Shown here: one piece after another, positions 41,495-50,198 of the stretch
Numbering within the stretch: the stretch's first letter is position 1
Layout of the letters: the number at the start of each line of letters is the position of its first letter
Assembly: GCA_035274465.1 (NCBI GenBank)
Contig: DATEOF010000142.1
Coordinates: forward strand, 6,134 to 70,133
Length of the DNA stretch: 64,000 bases
From: JADGRF01 sp035274465
GTDB lineage: Bacteria > Myxococcota_A > Polyangia > Polyangiales > JAFGIB01
Direction of reading: 5' to 3'
The notes under the pieces: generated by a model
The model's input: the letters and a program-made list of their open reading frames with translations, nothing else
Database searches by the model: none
What the model was told of the DNA's origin: nothing
Program-made: the position numbers and the translations under genes

Positions 41495-42739
41495 ATGCAG
41501 AATTCACTTCGCATCAGCCGTCGTCGTTTCCATCAATTGCTGGCAGCGGCCAGCGGCAGCGCCGTCTTGTCGCGCGTGCGATTTGCGCGCGCGGCGCCGA
41601 AGCTCAAGGTCGGCGTGCTGTTGCCGAAGTCGGGCACACAAGCGCTGATCGGCCAGTCGTGCGATCGCGCGGCGGTCATCGCCCCCGAGGTGATCAAGGG
41701 CCTGCTCGGCGTCGACATCGAGATCATGAGCGCCGACACCGAGTCGAACGCCGAGACCGCGCGCACGCGTGCGGAGCGGTTGATCGACGAAGGCGCGAAT
41801 GTATTGGTCGGCGCGTTCGACTCCGGCCACAGCGCCGCCATCGCGCAGGTCGCGGAGCAGCGCGGCGTGCCGCACATCGTGAACATCGCCGCCGCGCCGC
41901 AGATCACCGAGCAGGGCTACAAGTACGTCTTCCGCAACTTCCCGCCCGCGCCCGAGCTGACCAAGAACGGCTTGGCGTTGATGAGCGAAGTGTTCGCGAC
42001 GGCCAAGGTCGAGCCCAAGACGGCCGTGTTCATGTACGTCAACGACACCTTCGGCCAGGCGATGTCCAAGGGCATCAGCGCGCTGCTACCGGCCTTGAAG
42101 CTGCCGTTCACGCTGACCGAGACGATCGCCTACGACGGCGCGGCCAAGGACTTGTCGGTCGAAGTGTCCAAGGCCAAGGCGACCAAGTCGGACTTCCTGC
42201 TCCTGGTGTGTCGCTTGAACGACGCCATCCTGTTGCGGCGCGAGATGGTCAAGCAACGCTGGGCGCCGATGGGCATCATCAGCCCGGGTTCGCCCGGCTT
42301 GTACGAGGAGCAGTACGCCAAGGCCCTCGGCAAGCACGCCGACTACGCGATCTGCAACACGGTCTGGTACAACCCGAAGAATCAGATCACGAGCACGGTC
42401 GGGGCTGCGTTCAAGAAGAAGTACCCGAAGGACGAGCTCGCCTTCCACGGCACGAACGTCGGATACACCTTCGATGCCATCCTGATCGCGGCGGATGCCT
42501 TCAAGCGCGCCGGCGCGGTCGATCCCAAGACGCTGACCGAAGCCATTCGCAAGACCGACATCCCGGCCACCGGCCGCATGTCGCTGGGCGGACCCATCCG
42601 CTTCAATGCCAAGGGTCAGGTCGAAGCGAACCGCTCGGCCTGCATCCAGAACCTGAACGGGAAGCCGACGGTAACCCTGCCGGCCGATCTGGCCCAGGGC
42701 AAGCTCGTCTTCCCCGTGCCTGAGTACAAGAAGGCTTAG
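41495..42739 (+). CDS. livK: Branched-chain amino acid/amide-type ABC transporter substrate-binding protein (Tat-exported)
   Basis: A 414-residue periplasmic binding protein of the Peripla_BP_6 family. The N-terminus carries a twin-arginine signal, SRRRFHQLLAAASG, so it is probably folded before export. The body shows KVGVLLPKSGTQALIGQS, VLVGAFDSGHSAAIAQVAEQRGVPHI, YVNDTFGQAMSKG and GYTFDAILIAADAFKRAG. The start could be GTG 41486 or ATG 41495. Substrates of the family include branched-chain amino acids, urea and aromatic compounds; I cannot choose. It is the first gene of a five-gene importer operon. Confidence 0.88.
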   Translation: MQNSLRISRRRFHQLLAAASGSAVLSRVRFARAAPKLKVGVLLPKSGTQALIGQSCDRAAVIAPEVIKGLLGVDIEIMSADTESNAETARTRAERLIDEGANVLVGAFDSGHSAAIAQVAEQRGVPHIVNIAAAPQITEQGYKYVFRNFPPAPELTKNGLALMSEVFATAKVEPKTAVFMYVNDTFGQAMSKGISALLPALKLPFTLTETIAYDGAAKDLSVEVSKAKATKSDFLLLVCRLNDAILLRREMVKQRWAPMGIISPGSPGLYEEQYAKALGKHADYAICNTVWYNPKNQITSTVGAAFKKKYPKDELAFHGTNVGYTFDAILIAADAFKRAGAVDPKTLTEAIRKTDIPATGRMSLGGPIRFNAKGQVEANRSACIQNLNGKPTVTLPADLAQGKLVFPVPEYKKA

Positions 42740-42760
42740 GGCCGGATAGCAAGCACCGCA

Positions 42761-43633
42761 GTGCCGTCGACCGATCTTGTCTTGAATGTCGTCTTCGCGG
42801 GGGTGCTGACAGGCCTGGTGTACGGCCTGTTGGCGCTCGGCCTGTCCGTGATCTTCGGCGTGATGCGCGTGGTCAACTTCGCGCATGGCGAGCTGATGAC
42901 GCTCGCCATGTACGCGACCGTGATCGCCTGCAGCGCGCTAGAAACCGATCCTCTGCTCGTGCTCGTGCCGATCGCGCTCGCGTTCTTCGGCCTGGGCTAC
43001 GTGCTGCAAGCGGGCGTGATCAACCGCTTCATCACGCGGCCCGAGCACGCGCAGTTCTTGTTGTTGCTCGCGATCGCCACGATCGGCGCGAACGCGCAGC
43101 TGATGGCGTTCGGGCCGGATGCCCAGGGCGTGCAGACCGACTATCAGCTGGACTCGATCGAGCTCGGCCCGGTGCTGATAGACACCGTGCGCGTGTACGC
43201 GGCGGCCGCGGCGCTGATCACCACCGGGCTGCTGCTGGCGTTCTTCCGCAAGACGCTGGTCGGCAAGGCGATCCGCGCCTGCGCCGACAATCACCTCGGC
43301 GCCAAGGTGGTCGGCCTGCCTGTCGAACGCCTGTACGCGCTGACCTTCGGGCTGGGCACCGCGGCGGTCGCGGTGGCGGGCACGCTGCTGGTGTTGATGG
43401 TGGAGGTCACGCCGGCGGCGGGGCCGGCGTTTACCTTGCTCAGCTTCGTGATCGTGATCGTGGGTGGTCTCGGCTCGATGGCCGGTGCACTCGTGGGTGG
43501 CGTGCTGATCGGCGTGTCCGAGAGCCTGGCCGGCTTGTTCGTGACGCCCTCCGCCAAGAGCATGATCAGCTTCGCGCTGTTAATGGCCGTGCTGTTACTG
43601 CGCCCGGCAGGGCTGATGGGTAAGAACGCATGA
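42761..43633 (+). CDS. livH: LivH-type ABC transporter permease
   Basis: A 290-residue permease with about eight membrane helices, starting at GTG 42761. Family motifs are TGLVYGLLALGLSVIFGVMRVVNFAHGELM, typical of LivH, and the cytosolic EAA-like loop FRKTLVGKAIRACADNHLGAKVVGLPVERLY. The C-terminus holds VIVIVGGLGSMAGALVGGVLIG. It overlaps livM by four bases. Confidence 0.92.
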   Translation: MPSTDLVLNVVFAGVLTGLVYGLLALGLSVIFGVMRVVNFAHGELMTLAMYATVIACSALETDPLLVLVPIALAFFGLGYVLQAGVINRFITRPEHAQFLLLLAIATIGANAQLMAFGPDAQGVQTDYQLDSIELGPVLIDTVRVYAAAAALITTGLLLAFFRKTLVGKAIRACADNHLGAKVVGLPVERLYALTFGLGTAAVAVAGTLLVLMVEVTPAAGPAFTLLSFVIVIVGGLGSMAGALVGGVLIGVSESLAGLFVTPSAKSMISFALLMAVLLLRPAGLMGKNA

Positions 43634-44676
43634 CGGCGCGCGTCTCTGCCGGAAGGCTCGCGCCTGATGGGCGCGACCCTTCCGATGATAATCGGTCGCC
43701 GGCGCTTCGCGGCGGCTCCGCCCTCGCCGTCGCGATCGGCGCCGTGTTGCTGGTCTTGCCCGCCGCGACCAGCCACTACGGCCTCTCGGTCGCCACCACC
43801 ATGCTCTACCTCGCGTTCACCGGGCAGGCCTGGAACGTGATGATGGGCTTTGCCGGGCAGCTGTCGCTCGGCCACGCGCTGTACGTCGGGCTCGGGGCCT
43901 ACGTGGCGGGCGGACTGTTCGCGCACCTGGGCATCGGCCCGTGGCTCGGGTTGTGGGCGGGCATGGCCGCCGCGGTCGCGAGCGGGGCGCTGATCGGCTG
44001 GCTGGCCTTTCGCTTCCGTGTGGCGGGCGTGTACTTCGCCGTGCTGACGATCGCCTCGGCCGAGTTCACGCGCATCGGCTTCGATCACCTGGAGTGGACC
44101 GGCGGGCCGGCCGGTTTGTTCTTGAAGGTGGCCCAGCGCGACTCGATCGATCTGCTCAACCTGCGCGGTCCACCGGCCATGTATTACTACGCGATGCTGG
44201 TGCTGGCGCTGGGCGCGCTCTGGCTGTGCGCGCGCCTGCTGCGCAGCCGCGTGGGTTACTACTGGCTGGCGATCCGGGAGGATGAGCAGGCGGCGGCCGC
44301 GCTAGGGATCCCGACGCTGCGCTTCAAGTTGCTGGCGGTGGTGGTGAGCGCCGCGCTGACCTCGATCGCGGGCGTGTTCATGGCGTTCTACAAGAACAGC
44401 CTCTTCCCCGAGCAAGCCTTCGACATGGGGCGCTCGATCGAGATCATCCTGGCGCCGATCATCGGCGGGCTCGGGACGTTGATCGGGCCCGTGCTCGGGG
44501 CGTTCGTGCTCACCCTGTTGGGCGAAGGCACCAGCGAGCTGCTCAAGCTGGCGGGCCTGGAATTGCCGGGCATGAAGCAGGTCGTCTACGGCTTGGTGCT
44601 GCTGTTCACGGTGTCGTTTCTGCCGAATGGCTTGTGGCCGCCGCTGTCGCGGGCGCTCGGCAAGAGAGCGAGCTGA
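43630..44676 (+). CDS. livM: LivM-type ABC transporter permease with an unusual N-terminal insert
   Basis: A 348-residue permease whose ATG overlaps the livH stop (ATGA). Family motifs are GFAGQLSLGHALYVGLGAYV, GVYFAVLTIASAEFTRI and a cytosolic loop YYWLAIREDEQAAAALGIPTLRFKLLA. The C-terminus has IIGGLGTLIGPVLGAFVLTLL. Before the first helix, residues 8-30 (GRLAPDGRDPSDD and NRSPALRGGS) have no counterpart in the family as I know it; they coincide with a hairpin and a short repeat (43651-43719) that recurs in an unrelated gene. Confidence 0.9.
   Translation: MTARVSAGRLAPDGRDPSDDNRSPALRGGSALAVAIGAVLLVLPAATSHYGLSVATTMLYLAFTGQAWNVMMGFAGQLSLGHALYVGLGAYVAGGLFAHLGIGPWLGLWAGMAAAVASGALIGWLAFRFRVAGVYFAVLTIASAEFTRIGFDHLEWTGGPAGLFLKVAQRDSIDLLNLRGPPAMYYYAMLVLALGALWLCARLLRSRVGYYWLAIREDEQAAAALGIPTLRFKLLAVVVSAALTSIAGVFMAFYKNSLFPEQAFDMGRSIEIILAPIIGGLGTLIGPVLGAFVLTLLGEGTSELLKLAGLELPGMKQVVYGLVLLFTVSFLPNGLWPPLSRALGKRAS
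43651..43719 (+). repeat. Palindromic/short repeat inserted in livM; core copy also in the PEGA gene
   Basis: Bases 43651-43683 form a hairpin (GGAAGG with CCTTCC outside, TCGCGCC with GGCGCGA inside). Directly after it, 43681-43719 holds a core (TCGGTCGCCGGCGCTTCGCG then GCGGCTCC) that recurs with one mismatch over 28 bp on the minus strand at 49139-49174. Both copies are read in the same frame, giving SPALRGGS. Confidence 0.65.
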
Positions 44677-44679
44677 ATC

Positions 44680-45405
44680 GTGGGCAAGTTAGTGATCGCG
44701 TCGGTCGTCAAGAGCTTTCGCGGCCTACGTGCGGTGGACGGCGCGAGCTTCGAAGTCCCCGAGCACGGGATCGTGGCGCTGATCGGTCCGAACGGCGCCG
44801 GCAAGACCACGCTGTTCAACGTGATCGCCGGGGTGTTCGCGCCGGACAGCGGCGAGGTTCAGTGGGCCGGTCAACGAATTAGCGGATTGCGACCGGATCA
44901 AGTCTGCGCCATCGGCGTCGGTCGCACGTTTCAGATCGTGCGGCCGTTCATGGCGCTGACCGTAATCGAGAACGTGACAGTCGGCGCACTGCGCTGGGCG
45001 TCGAGCCTCGCCGACGCGCGGCGTGAAGCGGGAACGATCCTGGAGCTATTGGGGTTGGCGGCCAAGGCCGATGCCCAGGCTTCGACGCTGACCTTGCCCG
45101 AGCGCAAGCGCCTCGAGGTCGCGCGGGCACTGGCCACTCGGCCGAGACTTTTGTTGCTCGACGAAGTCATGGCGGGGTTGCGTCCCACCGAGACTGAGCA
45201 GATGGTGCGTGTCTTTCGTGAGCTGCACCAGGCACGCGGTCTGACCATTTTGCTGATCGAACACGTAATGCGAGCAGTCATGGCCTTATCTCACGACGTA
45301 GTGGTGTTACACCAAGGCCGCGTGATTGCCCAAGGCAGCCCGGAACAGGTGGTTCGCGACCCCGCGGTGCTCGAGTGCTACCTCGGCCAGGAAAGCTGGT
45401 CGTGA
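44680..45405 (+). CDS. livG: LivG-type ABC transporter ATPase
   Basis: A 241-residue ABC ATPase starting at GTG 44680, 3 nt after livM. Walker A is GPNGAGKTTLFN, the signature region is unusual for the family (LTLPERKRLEVARALATRP, with L-P-E-R in place of L-S-x-G-x, as is common in LivG proteins), Walker B is LLLLDEVMAGL and the switch His is in LLIEHVM. The Q-loop RTFQIVRPF matches LivG. Its stop and the livF start share one base (TGATG at 45403-45407). Confidence 0.93.
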   Translation: MGKLVIASVVKSFRGLRAVDGASFEVPEHGIVALIGPNGAGKTTLFNVIAGVFAPDSGEVQWAGQRISGLRPDQVCAIGVGRTFQIVRPFMALTVIENVTVGALRWASSLADARREAGTILELLGLAAKADAQASTLTLPERKRLEVARALATRPRLLLLDEVMAGLRPTETEQMVRVFRELHQARGLTILLIEHVMRAVMALSHDVVVLHQGRVIAQGSPEQVVRDPAVLECYLGQESWS

Positions 45406-46109
45406 TGTTGCACGTCGAGGACTTGCACGTGAGCTATGGCGATGCGCCGGCGCTGAGCGGTGTATCACTCGACGTCGCGGCCGGCGCGATCGTGGCGCTT
45501 GTCGGCACCAACGGGGCAGGCAAGACCTCGTTGATACGCGCGATCGCCGGGATCCACCCGGCGCGCGCCGGACGGATTGTCTTTCAGGGCCGAGACGTGG
45601 CCCACCTTCCGCCCCACGAGATCTGCAATCTCGGGATCGGTCAGGTCGCCGAAGGGCGCCAACTGTTTCCGTCAATGACCGTACAAGACAACTTGGAGCT
45701 TGGCGCGCTGCTGCCGCGCGCTCGCAGCAAAGCCAAGCAAACTTTGGAAGACGTCTTCGCGCTGTTTCCGAGGCTGCGCGATCGTCGAGCACAGCTGGCC
45801 GGTACGATGTCTGGCGGCGAGCAGCAGATGTTGGCGATCGGTCGCTGTTTGATGGGCCAGCCGGAGTTAATTATGTTCGATGAACCATCATTGGGGCTAT
45901 CGCCCGCGATGGTTCAGGAAGTATTCCGCAGCGTCGTGGCGCTCAATCAGCGTGGAGTGACGATCCTGTTGGTGGAACAGAACGTCGCCCTGTCGCTCAA
46001 GGTCGCAAGCGATGCTTACGTCCTCGAGAACGGACAGATGGCGCTCTACGGGAAAGCCGAACGACTGCTCACGGATTCGCGCGTGCGTGAAGCCTATCTC
46101 GGGCTTTGA
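45405..46109 (+). CDS. livF: LivF-type ABC transporter ATPase
   Basis: A 234-residue ABC ATPase. Walker A is GTNGAGKTSLIR, the Q-loop GQVAEGRQLFPSMTVQDNL is the LivF hallmark, the signature is TMSGGEQQMLAIGRCLM, Walker B is LIMFDEPSLGL and the switch region LLVEQNVALSL. It is translationally coupled to livG. Base composition drops toward the end of this gene (codons such as TTA, ATT, CAT appear), unlike the start of the operon. Confidence 0.94.
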   Translation: MLHVEDLHVSYGDAPALSGVSLDVAAGAIVALVGTNGAGKTSLIRAIAGIHPARAGRIVFQGRDVAHLPPHEICNLGIGQVAEGRQLFPSMTVQDNLELGALLPRARSKAKQTLEDVFALFPRLRDRRAQLAGTMSGGEQQMLAIGRCLMGQPELIMFDEPSLGLSPAMVQEVFRSVVALNQRGVTILLVEQNVALSLKVASDAYVLENGQMALYGKAERLLTDSRVREAYLGL

Positions 46110-46226
46110 TGACAGAAGTGCCAGTTCACGATTGATTGTCGGCCAGAAGCTGGATACCGGAACGAACTGGGATGGGACTCACCGATCTTGCTCGATCGCG
46201 CGAACTGCGCGCGTAGGAGAATGCAC

Positions 46227-47636
46227 ATGCATAGATACTTGAGTTGGATTCCAATTGAATTGCTTGTAGCCGTAACGTTAGGGACGACAGTAGGGCTTTG
46301 GCCCAACCAGAGTGCCGTGCTGGCCCAGCCCGCACCGGCCGAGGGTGAAGAGGAACTCGGTGAAGGTCCGCAAGAGCCGGCTGCGCCGGCAGCGGCCGCA
46401 GAGCCCGAGCCCGAACCGCCTCCCGCAGCTCCCCCGGCACCGCCGCCACCGCCGGCCGGACCGGCCGCTCCGGTGATGATCCCCGACGGTGAGCCGCCTC
46501 CCGGACCGATCGCGCCCGCGTTCCCGCCCGCGATTCCGAGCATCGACTACGGCGCCCGCATGCGCATCGCCCTCAAGCTTCAGGATCCCATGAAGCAGGA
46601 GAGCATGAACGACCTCGGCATGCAGGTCGACTCCGATATCTACATGAGCGGTGCGATCCATCGCATGTTCAAGTGGTCGGCCGGTGTGACGATCTCATAT
46701 TCAGGTGCGCCCGGTGCTTCCGCTCCGGCCACCGTCGCACCGTTGGACGTGATCGCGCGCTTCGAGCCGATCCCCGAGTTCAACATCTACATGGGCCGCA
46801 TGATCGTCGTCGCCGACCGCTTCACGCCGAGCGGACCGTGGGGCATGGACGAGTTCTTCTACGTCGGCATGGTGGGTCCTTACGGGCTCAGCGCCGCCGC
46901 GTTGCAGAAGTCCGGCCCGACCGGCCGCGACCTGGGTGTCAACATCTGGGGCGCGCTGATGGGCGGACACGTCAAGTATTACCTGGGCGCCTACCAGTTC
47001 CAGGATCCACGCTTCAACCCGCTGCTGAGCGGTCGTCTGCAGGTCAGCTTGCTGAACCCGGAGCCGGCGTTCTACCAGCGCACCACCTACTTCGGCACCA
47101 AGGACTTCGTGTCGATCGGTGTCGGCGGTCAGTACCAGAAGGCGTGTGAGCCCGGCTTCCAGTGCGGTTCGGTCGGCCCGGCTATGCCGCCGGCGATGAT
47201 GGGTGGCATGCCCGGACCCAACTTCACCGACGACTTCACGTTCTTCACCGCGGACCTCGTGCTCGACAAGAACATCGGTGACTCCGGCACGATCTCGCTC
47301 TACGGCGCCTACTCGATGTTCGGCGGCGACTACAACAAGTGGGAGAACTACTGGGTCGCATCGCTCGGCTACATGCTGCCGAAGCCGATCGGCATCGGTA
47401 AGATCCGCTTCAACGCGCGTTACCAGCGCGCCCAGGATCACATCCCCGAGGACGCGGATGCCTCGTCGATCCTCGACTTCCAGATCAGCTACAACATCAT
47501 GCCGTGGTTCGCGCGCATTCAGCTCGGCTTCCGCCGCTCTGAGATGTACGCACCCGCAAACGCGGCGACGATGGCGCCTGCGCAGCTGGTCGCCGGCAAT
47601 CAGATCTATCTCGGCGTGACGCTCGCCGATCCCTGA
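46227..47636 (+). CDS. Porin-like outer-membrane protein with Pro/Ala-rich linker
   Basis: A 469-residue exported protein. AGGAGA at 46215-46220 favours ATG 46227; ATG 46221 is possible. The signal peptide ends near SAVLAQ (residue 32), followed by an acidic and then Pro/Ala-rich linker to about residue 105. The remainder is beta-rich with alternating aromatic strands (DVIARFEPIPEFNIYMGRMIV, HVKYYLGAYQFQDPRFNP, NIGDSGTISLYGAYSMFGG) and resembles phosphate-selective or Myxococcota-type porins. It follows livF by 117 bp, so it may supply the outer-membrane step for the Liv importer. That link is inference. Confidence 0.72.
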   Translation: MHRYLSWIPIELLVAVTLGTTVGLWPNQSAVLAQPAPAEGEEELGEGPQEPAAPAAAAEPEPEPPPAAPPAPPPPPAGPAAPVMIPDGEPPPGPIAPAFPPAIPSIDYGARMRIALKLQDPMKQESMNDLGMQVDSDIYMSGAIHRMFKWSAGVTISYSGAPGASAPATVAPLDVIARFEPIPEFNIYMGRMIVVADRFTPSGPWGMDEFFYVGMVGPYGLSAAALQKSGPTGRDLGVNIWGALMGGHVKYYLGAYQFQDPRFNPLLSGRLQVSLLNPEPAFYQRTTYFGTKDFVSIGVGGQYQKACEPGFQCGSVGPAMPPAMMGGMPGPNFTDDFTFFTADLVLDKNIGDSGTISLYGAYSMFGGDYNKWENYWVASLGYMLPKPIGIGKIRFNARYQRAQDHIPEDADASSILDFQISYNIMPWFARIQLGFRRSEMYAPANAATMAPAQLVAGNQIYLGVTLADP

Positions 47637-47659
47637 CCTGATCGTCAACGTGTAGTGAC

Positions 47660-47696
47660 ACGCGGCCTCACCTGCTTCGGCAGGTCGAGGCCGCGT
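47660..47696. terminator. Bidirectional terminator between convergent genes
   Basis: ACGCGGCCTC (47660-47669) pairs with GAGGCCGCGT (47687-47696); inside, CCTGC and GCAGG (47671-47675 and 47680-47684) close a TTCG tetraloop. A T-rich tract TTTGCGTTT follows on the plus strand. It lies 24 nt after the porin stop and before the convergent gene ending at 47714. The stable UUCG loop makes this the best intrinsic terminator in the window. Confidence 0.85.
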
Positions 47697-47713
47697 TTGC
47701 GTTTGGAGCCCAG

Positions 47714-48220
47714 TCAGCCGCGCACGGCGATGGCGCGGGCCTTCTTCAAGGTCTCGGCCAGCTCCTCAGCCATCAGCTGCGCGCCGGTCACGCGCTCGTG
47801 CTGCTCGCAGACCCAAGGGGCGCACTGATCGATCGCGTCGAATACCTTCACGCGGTAGTGCTTCGGCGCCAGGATGATCAGGCCCGTGACTGCGCTCCGC
47901 ACGGCCATGCCCATCAAGCCGCTGCGCTCGATGATCACCCCTGCACACGCGACCGATGCGCCGTGGCGCCGCGTCAGATCTGCCAGCGCTTCGCGCGCGT
48001 CGGATGGCGGTGGTCCGGCATCTGCCGTGACCATGTGCACGATCGACGACTTGGAAGGATCTGCGCCCCGCGCCACCGCCGCCTTGTCCATGCGCTCGAC
48101 GGCATCGAGCGTCGCGCTCTTCACCCAGACGATGATCTGGACGTTGCGCCACCACCCCATCCAGAAGGTGCCGGGCTTCGAGTCGACTTCTACCAGTTCC
48201 TCCGAGCTCGGTCGGGTCAC
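47714..48220 (-). CDS. Conserved small protein of unknown function
   Basis: A 168-residue soluble protein starting at GTG 48220. It has an alternating alpha/beta look: QIIVWVKSATLDAVERMDKAAVARG, SSIVHMVTADAGPPPSDAREALADLTRRHG and a hydrophobic MGMAVRSAVTGLIILA. This could be a STAS-like or SpoIIAA-like fold, but I see no diagnostic motif. It is 69 bp downstream of the PEGA gene on the same strand and could be its last operon member. Confidence 0.6.
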   Translation of the reverse strand: MTRPSSEELVEVDSKPGTFWMGWWRNVQIIVWVKSATLDAVERMDKAAVARGADPSKSSIVHMVTADAGPPPSDAREALADLTRRHGASVACAGVIIERSGLMGMAVRSAVTGLIILAPKHYRVKVFDAIDQCAPWVCEQHERVTGAQLMAEELAETLKKARAIAVRG

Positions 48221-48289
48221 GCGTCCGGCATGTTGTCAGAGTCCGTGGTGCGGGAATACGGCGTGCCGGTGTGGCGATGGCTGACGGTG

Positions 48290-49249
48290 TCAGAGGTCGA
48301 CAGGGTCGCCGAGGCTGCCCTGGATCGGTGCGCCCTTCTCGGGCCCGCGGAGCAAGAAGTAGCCACCCGTGACCAGGCCCGCGGCGACGATCGCCGAGCC
48401 TGCGGTGATCCAGAGCCACGCCGAGCTTCCGCCTTGCTCGCGCTCGAGCGAGACGTGCAGCGTGCGCGTCTGGCCCGCCAGCACGCTGATCTCCTGCTGG
48501 TACGGGCGCCTGTCCTCGGCCGTCACGCGCACCTGGTGCTCGCCCTGGGGCAGGTTGCCCGACCACTGGCCGTGGGCCACGTGGTGGCCATCGATGTGGA
48601 TGCTCTGACCCGTCGCGGCGAAGACGTTGACCCGTCCATCCTTGGGCTCGGCCTGCATGTGCACGTTCAGCTCGACCTCGGAGCCGCCTGCGAATTCTTG
48701 CTGGATGCGTTGGTCCTTCCAGCCTGCCTTGCGCAGCAGCAGCTCACGGCGGCCGAGGTCGACGAGCAGCGGCCCTGGCAAGGGCGAAGTACCGGCGGCC
48801 ACGCCGTCGATCGAGATCGCCACGTCGGGTTGATCGACCGTGAGGTGAACGGTGCTGATCAGCAAGCGCACCGTTCGGATCACGTCGTCCACGTCGCGGC
48901 GTTGCTCCGGCGGCATGTCCGGCGCCGCGGCGATGTAGCGCTCGAGCAGGCGCAGCACGTTGGCGTAGTGTCGCAGGTTCTTCTCGCTGGCCGCGACGTT
49001 CCAGAGCAGGCGCGGATCCCTGGATAGATCGTACGCGCGCTGGAACTTGACCGAGGCGCCGGCCCAGTCTTGGTCGTCGAACAGCAACCGACCCGCGTTG
49101 TAGTCCGAGGCGGCCTGACCGGTGAGCGACTCCGCGAGGGAGCCGCCGCGCAGCGCCGGCGACCGATCGTCGGACTGTGCAGCTGTCGGCTGCGCGAGGC
49201 ACAGCGAGAGTGCGCTCGCGACGATCAGACATGAGGCGGCCTTGATCAT
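48290..49249 (-). CDS. Exported PEGA-domain protein with TPR-like region and C-terminal membrane helix
   Basis: A 319-residue protein. The start at 49249 overlaps the upstream lipoprotein stop (ATGA). The signal peptide ends at LAQPTAAQ (residue 25). Residues 26-37 (SDDRSPALRGGS) are encoded by the short element shared with livM. Residues 45-110 look TPR-like (YNAGRLLFDDQDWAGASVKFQRAYDL). Two PEGA-like repeats follow (VAISIDGVAAGTSPLPGPLLVDLGRREL and a second ending GEHQVRVTAED). A membrane helix lies at 285-305. PEGA proteins are usually surface or periplasmic; the role is unknown. Confidence 0.78.
   Translation of the reverse strand: MIKAASCLIVASALSLCLAQPTAAQSDDRSPALRGGSLAESLTGQAASDYNAGRLLFDDQDWAGASVKFQRAYDLSRDPRLLWNVAASEKNLRHYANVLRLLERYIAAAPDMPPEQRRDVDDVIRTVRLLISTVHLTVDQPDVAISIDGVAAGTSPLPGPLLVDLGRRELLLRKAGWKDQRIQQEFAGGSEVELNVHMQAEPKDGRVNVFAATGQSIHIDGHHVAHGQWSGNLPQGEHQVRVTAEDRRPYQQEISVLAGQTRTLHVSLEREQGGSSAWLWITAGSAIVAAGLVTGGYFLLRGPEKGAPIQGSLGDPVDL
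49139..49174 (-). repeat. Second copy of the short element also found in livM
   Basis: On the minus strand this stretch matches the livM core with one mismatch over 28 bp and a 3-bp deletion just before it. It encodes SDDRSPALRGGS immediately after the predicted signal peptide cleavage site, so it may be tolerated as an unstructured tail. Confidence 0.6.
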
Positions 49250-50154
49250 GATCCGCTCCCGACCTCCGACCAGGGCCCGCATGCCGGGACCCGCTCGGTC
49301 TTGGGCTTACACGCATCGCTCACCACCACCGCCCGAACGCTACCGTCGCCGAGCCTCTCGCACGCGGCGGGCGGCAGCTTCACGCGCGCGCCGGCGAGCG
49401 ACCAGCCTTCGGGATGGTTCGCGTTTAGCGTGACGTAGCAATTGGTTCCGTCCGAGTCGCAGATGCCGCCAAGGGCGACTTGCAGCGCGACGTTCCAGCG
49501 ATCCGCCGCGGGGCGTTCGATCGTGCAGTCCACGTCGGGCGTGGCCGGGCTCGCGTGCTCCATGCAGCCGAGCGTGTCGAAGCAGTTGCCGGCCTCGGGC
49601 GTCTCGCCGCCCCCGTACAGGTCCTCGGGCCGATAGTCGGGCAGATCCTCGCCGTCGACTTCACTCGGCTCGCAGCTGCCCGCGCGACAGGTGTTGCCGC
49701 TGCCGCAGGTCGACTGGGCACGATCGTCCTTCAGCGGCGAGTTGTCGCCGTCGTTCACGGGTTCGGCCTGGCCCCGACACAGCCACTGCAGCGGCATGCG
49801 CAGAGTCGCGATGCGATCGCGCGGCACCGTGGTGATGGCCTCGCGGAAGGTTTGCCATTCGGCCTGCTTGCTGCCCGACACGCGCACCGTGGCCAGGCCG
49901 TCTCCGATCTTGTCCGAGACGAACGTCAGCGTGGCCGGCAGCGTGGCTTGGTTCGGGCCGATGTCGAAGTGGTCGGAAAAGGCCACGTTCCCGTGGACCA
50001 GGACTTCGATCTGGAGCGCGTCGATCTGATCTGGGATCGCCATGTCGGTATCGATGGCGAGGATCAGTTGTCCCGGATACTCGACCTCGCGCTCGCACGC
50101 CGCGGCGAGCACGAGCGCGGCGCAGTACGCGACGCGAAGCCAATTTCGAGCCAT
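49246..50154 (-). CDS. Predicted lipoprotein, Cys-rich, unknown function
   Basis: A 302-residue predicted lipoprotein with lipobox VLAAAC-E near residue 20. The mature region begins with a beta-rich domain (GQLILAIDTDMAIPDQIDALQIEVLVHG) and continues into a Cys-rich part (STCGSGNTCRAGSCEPSE, GNCFDTLGCMEH). The start at 50154 is preceded closely by GAGGAGA. The short Cys-rich segment resembles ones in other myxobacterial surface lipoproteins. It heads a likely operon with the PEGA gene. A perfect 18-bp palindrome lies 45 bp upstream. Confidence 0.75.
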   Translation of the reverse strand: MARNWLRVAYCAALVLAAACEREVEYPGQLILAIDTDMAIPDQIDALQIEVLVHGNVAFSDHFDIGPNQATLPATLTFVSDKIGDGLATVRVSGSKQAEWQTFREAITTVPRDRIATLRMPLQWLCRGQAEPVNDGDNSPLKDDRAQSTCGSGNTCRAGSCEPSEVDGEDLPDYRPEDLYGGGETPEAGNCFDTLGCMEHASPATPDVDCTIERPAADRWNVALQVALGGICDSDGTNCYVTLNANHPEGWSLAGARVKLPPAACERLGDGSVRAVVVSDACKPKTERVPACGPWSEVGSGS

Positions 50155-50198
50155 TCTCCTCGCTATACCGCAAATCACTCGGCGATCCATCGCCATGG

